A DNA stretch of 48,874 nucleotides from a virus, in IMG/VR virus record IMGVR_UViG_3300025137_005831, positions 1 to 48,874 of that record; one strand, 5' to 3'. The translations under genes and the position numbers were made by a program. How positions within the stretch are numbered: position 1 is the first letter of the stretch; each line of letters opens with the position of its first letter. Shown piece by piece: positions 44,668 to 48,874 of the stretch. The notes beneath the pieces were generated by a model that saw only the letters and a program-made list of their open reading frames with translations, did not search any database and had not been told where the DNA came from.

Positions 44668-45157
44668 ATTTTATTACTTCCGTTTGCCTTGTAATGTCTT
44701 TGATGAAAAATGCACATAATGGCTCTTTCTTTGTTTCCATAGGTACAGTAAGAAGTTGTCCATTACGCATCTTAGGGAAGTACCATTTAACATCGTTGTA
44801 ATAATTAATTACCTTTACTTCTCCAAACTCAGGTTTGAAGCTGGCTAGTGGATTAAATAAAAATGCTTCAAATCCTCTATCACCTATACTTGTTAGTGGT
44901 AACACTTCTAAGTCGTTTCCGCTTTCGCTACAGCCTACAGCAATGTGCCAATCAATTGGCATTTGTATTTCTGTCTCGCCAACTTTTAAAACAACGCCAG
45001 GCGAGCTAAATGATTCTAAGAAAATTAAAGGAATGTAAAAGAAATCAGGATTTTCTTTATCCGAATTATCTAATACACTAAATCTAATATCTTCCTCAAT
45101 TTGATCAGGTAAAGTGTTTAAATCTAATGCTTCATTTTCTAATGTTAATATTTGCAT
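44651..45157 (-). CDS. Phage protein, unknown
   Basis: 168 residues, beta-rich, acidic N terminus. SFSSPGVVLKVGETEIQMPIDWHIAVGCSESGNDLEVLPLTSIGDRGFEAFLFNP...WYFPKMRNGQLLTVPM suggests an SH3/OB-like barrel. It follows uvsW by three bases. Seen in style next to helicase genes in marine T4-like phages. Function unknown. Confidence 0.75.
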   Translation of the reverse strand: MQILTLENEALDLNTLPDQIEEDIRFSVLDNSDKENPDFFYIPLIFLESFSSPGVVLKVGETEIQMPIDWHIAVGCSESGNDLEVLPLTSIGDRGFEAFLFNPLASFKPEFGEVKVINYYNDVKWYFPKMRNGQLLTVPMETKKEPLCAFFIKDITRQTEVIKYGELF

Positions 45158-45160
45158 ATA

Positions 45161-46624
45161 TTAGTTCCAGTCTATTTTTTCAATTGTAAAAGGATACTCT
45201 GCCTCTTTGTAAAACTTTTTACGTTGAGTCAGATGTCGCTTCGCAAACTTGCATGTAGATGTCAAGTCCCATATTTGTACGAAGTCTTTATCTTTTGCCT
45301 TACGGACACCTCTACCAATTGACTGAATTACCCGAACAAAAGATTTTCCAGGTTCAATAAGTACAAGATTAAAAATCCTAGGTATATTAAGCCCCACTGC
45401 CGCAACTCCGTAAGTTGCGATAATGACCTTATTAGTTCCTTCACGTATTTCATCATAAGTCTCTTTTCGGTCTTTAACTTTAACACTTCCGCTTACGAAG
45501 GTGCTGTCTGGTATTAGCTCTGCTAACATTTCGCCTGCACTAATCCTATCAACAAGGATTAGAGTATTGCCTGATTGTGATATCTTATCTAATAACTTTG
45601 CCATATATTCTATACGTGCAGTATTAGTAACAAGATATTTTAATTCTGATTGATAATCGCTATGTGCTACAGTATCAATTAACTGACACACATTAACATG
45701 ACAGTTTGATAGTACGCCTTTGTCTTGTAATTCTTTTGCTGTAATGTTGCCTATCACAGGACCTAAACTTGCATGTATACTTTCAAACTCAAACTTCTCT
45801 TTTGGAACAGTACCAGTAAGTCCCCAACGGATTGGAGCATTACGTAGGTTACGTGTTAACAAGTTTTTAAGTACTTCTGCTTTTGCTTGGTGTACTTCAT
45901 CAATAATAATTGTGTTCACACCTTCAAGAAACTCTGCTAATGATAACATTGCTGAGCCATCTTTATTCTTCTTGTCAAGTATATTTAAACTTTGCCAAGT
46001 ACAAATAGTATGAGTCTTACCTAATTGTTTCCTATCACCAAAGTACACACCCACATCTAGATTACAATTAATGTAGTCCTCTTCCGTTTGCTCGACGAGA
46101 CTTTTATTGGGGACAATAACAAGGCTACGCCCGTATTTCTCTGTCATATGACTTAGTGTTGCTGTGGTGATAGTCTTGCCTGCACCAGTAGCGATCTGTT
46201 GCAAGCTCTGCGGATTATCAAGAAAATTATTAATAGCTTCAACTTGATAATCACGCAGGATAATTTCTTCGCCTTCTGCTGGATGACCTTCTGGCCAACA
46301 TACGCCTTGGTCTGCCCAATAGCGTTCATTACAATGTGTAAATTTTAAATCAATAGGATGTCTTCTGTCTTCAATGTCACTTATTTCTACATTATTTTTT
46401 GCAAGAACATCTTGTACTACATTAAGATGATTAACATACCCTGTGCCTCCAATACCAAAGAAAGCTACTTTGCCATCCCAACGTCCTAATTTGTATTGTG
46501 GCATATAACGTGCATACGGTACTTCAAACTTTAATGCACTTGCAAGTTTTCTCCGTACATCTACCTCTAGTCCTTCTAGTTTAATATTCACTTCGTCTTC
46601 AATGACTAGTTTACATGTTCGCAC
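45161..46624 (-). CDS. uvsW: UvsW-type DNA helicase
   Basis: 487 residues from a GTG at 46624, chosen for AGGAG eight bases upstream and a 14-base overlap with the preceding gene. An ATG at 46696 would overlap by 86. The N-terminal substrate domain (FEVPYARYMPQYKLGRWDGKVAFF) is like UvsW. Walker A ATGAGKT (145-151), DEVH (242-245), motif VI VIQSIGRGVRKA. SF2 helicase that rewinds DNA and dissolves R-loops and stalled forks. T4 UvsW is about 500 residues, so this is full length. Confidence 0.94.
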   Translation of the reverse strand: MRTCKLVIEDEVNIKLEGLEVDVRRKLASALKFEVPYARYMPQYKLGRWDGKVAFFGIGGTGYVNHLNVVQDVLAKNNVEISDIEDRRHPIDLKFTHCNERYWADQGVCWPEGHPAEGEEIILRDYQVEAINNFLDNPQSLQQIATGAGKTITTATLSHMTEKYGRSLVIVPNKSLVEQTEEDYINCNLDVGVYFGDRKQLGKTHTICTWQSLNILDKKNKDGSAMLSLAEFLEGVNTIIIDEVHQAKAEVLKNLLTRNLRNAPIRWGLTGTVPKEKFEFESIHASLGPVIGNITAKELQDKGVLSNCHVNVCQLIDTVAHSDYQSELKYLVTNTARIEYMAKLLDKISQSGNTLILVDRISAGEMLAELIPDSTFVSGSVKVKDRKETYDEIREGTNKVIIATYGVAAVGLNIPRIFNLVLIEPGKSFVRVIQSIGRGVRKAKDKDFVQIWDLTSTCKFAKRHLTQRKKFYKEAEYPFTIEKIDWN

Positions 46625-47834
46625 GTATATATCTCCTCTCGCCTCTATCCCAAAGTCCACCAATTGCAATCTCATCATATGTAATACGCAAATCAAATCC
46701 GTCTACATAATTAGTTACATTGTTAAATGTTAACTTAGAACTATCAAAAGATAGAACACAGCTCGCTTTCCAATTTGCTTGTAATAACGGCTTTGGTAAT
46801 TTTATACTACTAATATACACTACTTTGGTGGCTTTGTCAACCATATTATTAAGTTTTTGTTCTTTAATATATTCATTAATTGGATCATTGCCTAGTTTCC
46901 TAAACATTACACTCATTTGTTCAGTAGGTATGATGTGTTTAAGTACATTATGTACTGCAAACAATGTATCGTGTGCATTATCTGGGTTAAGCGAGACAAG
47001 CATAGGTAGCCTATTAATTTCAGGTATTGCTGATAATAAGTCATTTAAGTTTACACTTTTATTGTTAAGTAGCACAACTGCATTATCTCTTTTAATAATA
47101 GTTTGAGCTATAATACTGTGTTGCTTTATACTTTCATCAACTAGATGCTGATTAAATTCTTTTAATCCGTACAAGTATCTTCGGTCGTAGTATAGTGATA
47201 ATGTATCTTTGTCACACTCTCCTAATTCGTTTTTTAAATTTTCTTTTGCTATATCTGGAATATTTGAAACGGTATAATCATATACACCTGGTATGTAATC
47301 ATCTTTATTCTTTTCATATTCTAACAGCTGATTATAGATATTAATTATATCATCCTGTACAGTAAATTTAGTATTAAACCTATTTGCTATTTCAACTATT
47401 TGAAATATATTTTTAGGTGTTAACGGAAAACAATGTGTATTATCTTTATAGTAATGACTTTTTTGATTATAGGTATCTAACTTACGTAAGTCTTCTATTC
47501 TATCAATAACTTTTTTATTAAAAGGAAACCTAATACCAATTACTTCTTTATCTTGATAATCAAGTATTTTAATCCAATGTGCTCTATCTATTTCTCTTAA
47601 TGGATATTTTAAATTATCTAATACACTTTCGTCAATATCATTTTGTTGCCAACACCTAGAATAGTTTAGCAACTTGCCTTTTAACAATGCATATTGTCTA
47701 TCAGTTAGTGCAATTTTTTTAGATAACTGCTTATTGAGACTAACTAATATACCTTTATCTGGTATCGATGCTTGTCCTTCTTTAAGTAAAAAAGATAAGC
47801 AGTCCTCACACGTAGATGGTTTTTCTAAGTTCAT
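46611..47834 (-). CDS. Phage protein, unknown
   Basis: 407 residues, soluble, rich in Lys, Asn, Ile. The N terminus CEDCLSFLLKEGQASIPDKGILVSLNKQLSKKIALTDRQYALLKGKL resembles a small helical ligand domain. No NTP-binding motif, no zinc pair beyond C-x2-C (9-12). It sits immediately before uvsW and overlaps its start, so a DNA-repair or R-loop role is the best context guess. Confidence 0.78.
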   Translation of the reverse strand: MNLEKPSTCEDCLSFLLKEGQASIPDKGILVSLNKQLSKKIALTDRQYALLKGKLLNYSRCWQQNDIDESVLDNLKYPLREIDRAHWIKILDYQDKEVIGIRFPFNKKVIDRIEDLRKLDTYNQKSHYYKDNTHCFPLTPKNIFQIVEIANRFNTKFTVQDDIINIYNQLLEYEKNKDDYIPGVYDYTVSNIPDIAKENLKNELGECDKDTLSLYYDRRYLYGLKEFNQHLVDESIKQHSIIAQTIIKRDNAVVLLNNKSVNLNDLLSAIPEINRLPMLVSLNPDNAHDTLFAVHNVLKHIIPTEQMSVMFRKLGNDPINEYIKEQKLNNMVDKATKVVYISSIKLPKPLLQANWKASCVLSFDSSKLTFNNVTNYVDGFDLRITYDEIAIGGLWDRGERRYIRANM

Positions 47835-47840
47835 ATATGT

Positions 47841-47869
47841 ATTATAACTTAAATTAACTTAGAAGTCAA
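47841..47869 (-). promoter_or_regulatory. Sigma70-type promoter for the uvsW operon
   Basis: Minus strand TTGACT, 17 bases, TATAAT, ending seven bases before the gene at 47834. Confidence 0.7.
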
Positions 47870-48685
47870 GTGTTTTAGTGGAATTCCTTGTGATATTTCT
47901 CCAATAGTATATTCGGTGTGTGCATAGTCATTAAGCCATTGTGTTCTATCACCATATAAAGGATTCTCAATATTACGTAAGTTTTGTTCTGCTACATCAA
48001 ATGCAAGACTGCTTGGACCAGTAAATGCAGGTACACCGTTAATTATACTGTGTATACCTGGGTTACTTGACCAACTAACTGTAGCCCATATGTTATTGAA
48101 TTGCATATCAAAGTCATCATAAGACCCTTTAATTTGTAAGGGTTCTTGTCTTTTTACACCTTTGAAGTCGTGTTCAATAGCAGGTAAAGGACAGCGTGGG
48201 TGCGGTCTAAATATAATAGGTCGATCAGTTTGAGCTCGAATAAATGTTATTGTGTCGTGTACCCAAGTAGACATTGAGGGCATATCTTTCCATTGTAAAC
48301 TCTTATCATGTTGTCCTGCTATAAGAATATGTTCGCCGCCATACTTCCAAGGTTTTACTTGTAAGCCGAGTAAACGCACACGATCAGAGCTATTACCACT
48401 AGGGCCAAAGTAAGCATCTCTATTAATCCCATTCAGTCCTACCTTCCATGTAGTGCCACGGTTAATGCCTCCTACTTCTAATACTATTGTTGGTTTTTGT
48501 TGTTCCCAGACTGCTTTGTTTCCAGCCATTCTTCCATTAAACAACACGCTCCAAATAACATTAACATCGGCACTAAGATCATTATAAGCAACATCATGCC
48601 CGTTATTGTTAAGGCTATTTGCAAAAGCATCAAAAACAGGCTTACTATTGAGTGCGCCATACTGCGTCCATAAACTAAATTTCAT
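47849..48685 (-). CDS. Capsule-polysaccharide/glycosyltransferase-like protein
   Basis: 278 residues. ITFIRAQTDRPIIFRPHPRCPLP (about 147-169) and ATVSWSSNPGIHSIINGVPAFTGPSSLAFD (202-231) resemble the RPHP and S-x-E/N-AxxxGxP motifs of capsule-synthesis and CDP-glycerol-transferase GT-B enzymes. It overlaps by 11 bases with the following partial gene. With kdsA/kdsB it points to glycan modification. The exact activity is uncertain. Confidence 0.7.
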   Translation of the reverse strand: MKFSLWTQYGALNSKPVFDAFANSLNNNGHDVAYNDLSADVNVIWSVLFNGRMAGNKAVWEQQKPTIVLEVGGINRGTTWKVGLNGINRDAYFGPSGNSSDRVRLLGLQVKPWKYGGEHILIAGQHDKSLQWKDMPSMSTWVHDTITFIRAQTDRPIIFRPHPRCPLPAIEHDFKGVKRQEPLQIKGSYDDFDMQFNNIWATVSWSSNPGIHSIINGVPAFTGPSSLAFDVAEQNLRNIENPLYGDRTQWLNDYAHTEYTIGEISQGIPLKHLTSKLI

Positions 48686-48874
48686 TCCAATACGCTTCGT
48701 TGCGATTACCCATTAGGTCTTTACGCTTCGAATGTCCATCGTCCTTGCGGCCGCCTTTCATATGATCAATCCATTTGCCTAAGTCACTGTTAATAAGTGG
48801 ATGTCCTCCTCCACCAGTCTTAGCAGTCTGTACATAAATGTGTTCACTGTAATCATGTACACTAGCATCAATGT
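48675..48874 (-). CDS. C-terminal part of an unknown protein
   Basis: The frame is open to the window edge and ends ...TGGGGHPLINSDLGKWIDHMKGGRKDDGHSKRKDLMGNRNEAYWNEI. Basic, with no membrane segment. The ATG of the next gene overlaps its end. Probably part of the same glycan gene group, but the visible 66 residues carry no diagnostic motif. Confidence 0.6.
   Translation of the reverse strand, partial: IDASVHDYSEHIYVQTAKTGGGGHPLINSDLGKWIDHMKGGRKDDGHSKRKDLMGNRNEAYWNEI

Noticed and set aside
1-48874. CRISPR arrays, insertion sequences, integrase or attachment sites
   Set aside because: No regularly spaced direct repeats, no transposase or recombinase frame, and no tRNA-linked direct repeat pair seen.

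Overview
The window looks like part of a large T4-like myophage genome. It carries a gp41-type DnaB helicase, a gp61-type primase and a UvsW-type helicase, packed with short unannotatable early genes, membrane peptides and three tRNAs (Arg-GCG, Leu-UAA, Arg-UCU). The host is probably a marine-type alphaproteobacterium. This is inferred from the C4-pathway 5-aminolevulinate synthase, the tandem DUF1127 proteins, and the DUF1289, DUF454 and YqgE genes, all common there, and from the KDO genes, which imply a Gram-negative host. No structural cluster, integrase, IS element or CRISPR array is visible.

Layout. At 1-0.6 kb lie three tandem DUF1127-type genes on +. At 0.7-4.8 kb is a leftward block with a holin-like peptide, DUF454, hemA, a secreted protein and YqgE. 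At 4.9-16 kb is a rightward early region of about 35 small genes. Many of them have their own sigma70-type promoter (TTGAC-17-TATAAT/TATACT, preceded by CCAAAAGRGG) and a GAGGGCA-like Shine-Dalgarno. Recognisable genes here are a SWIM protein, a small alarmone hydrolase, an MBD4-like mismatch glycosylase, a DUF1281 protein and two lipoproteins. At 15.9-17.1 kb is a 1.2 kb gene-free stretch with hairpins, repeats and two leftward promoters.

At 17.07-20.54 kb is the strangest part. Eight small genes on both strands have sense strands with no TC or CC dinucleotide at all, and some of them also have no GA or GG. Palindromes (TTAACATGTTAA), repeats (AGGCCCCGCTGTAAGG), promoters with built-in inverted repeats and a GC-rich structured insert accompany them. 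At 20.6-25 kb ordinary early genes resume, including an AAA+ ATPase. It is followed by two perfect hairpins whose loops both read TGCCCTC, the exact complement of the GAGGGCA ribosome-binding motif of the early genes. A terminator closes this block.

At 25.2-48.9 kb almost everything is leftward and tightly overlapped. It encodes replication (helicase, primase, UvsW, a tiny DnaE-like protein), host-metabolism genes (ferrochelatase, uroporphyrinogen decarboxylase, KDO-8-P synthase, CMP-KDO synthetase, nitrilase, peptide deformylase, 2OG oxygenase, cupins, half-length carbamoyltransferase), and transport (TonB-dependent BtuB-like receptor with a DUF6580 membrane protein, queuosine-precursor transporter). 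A virion-like protein and glycan-related genes lie at the right edge. Together with hemA at 2.6 kb the phage carries three heme-pathway enzymes and two consecutive-pathway KDO enzymes. This suggests remodelling of host heme and envelope metabolism during infection (inference).
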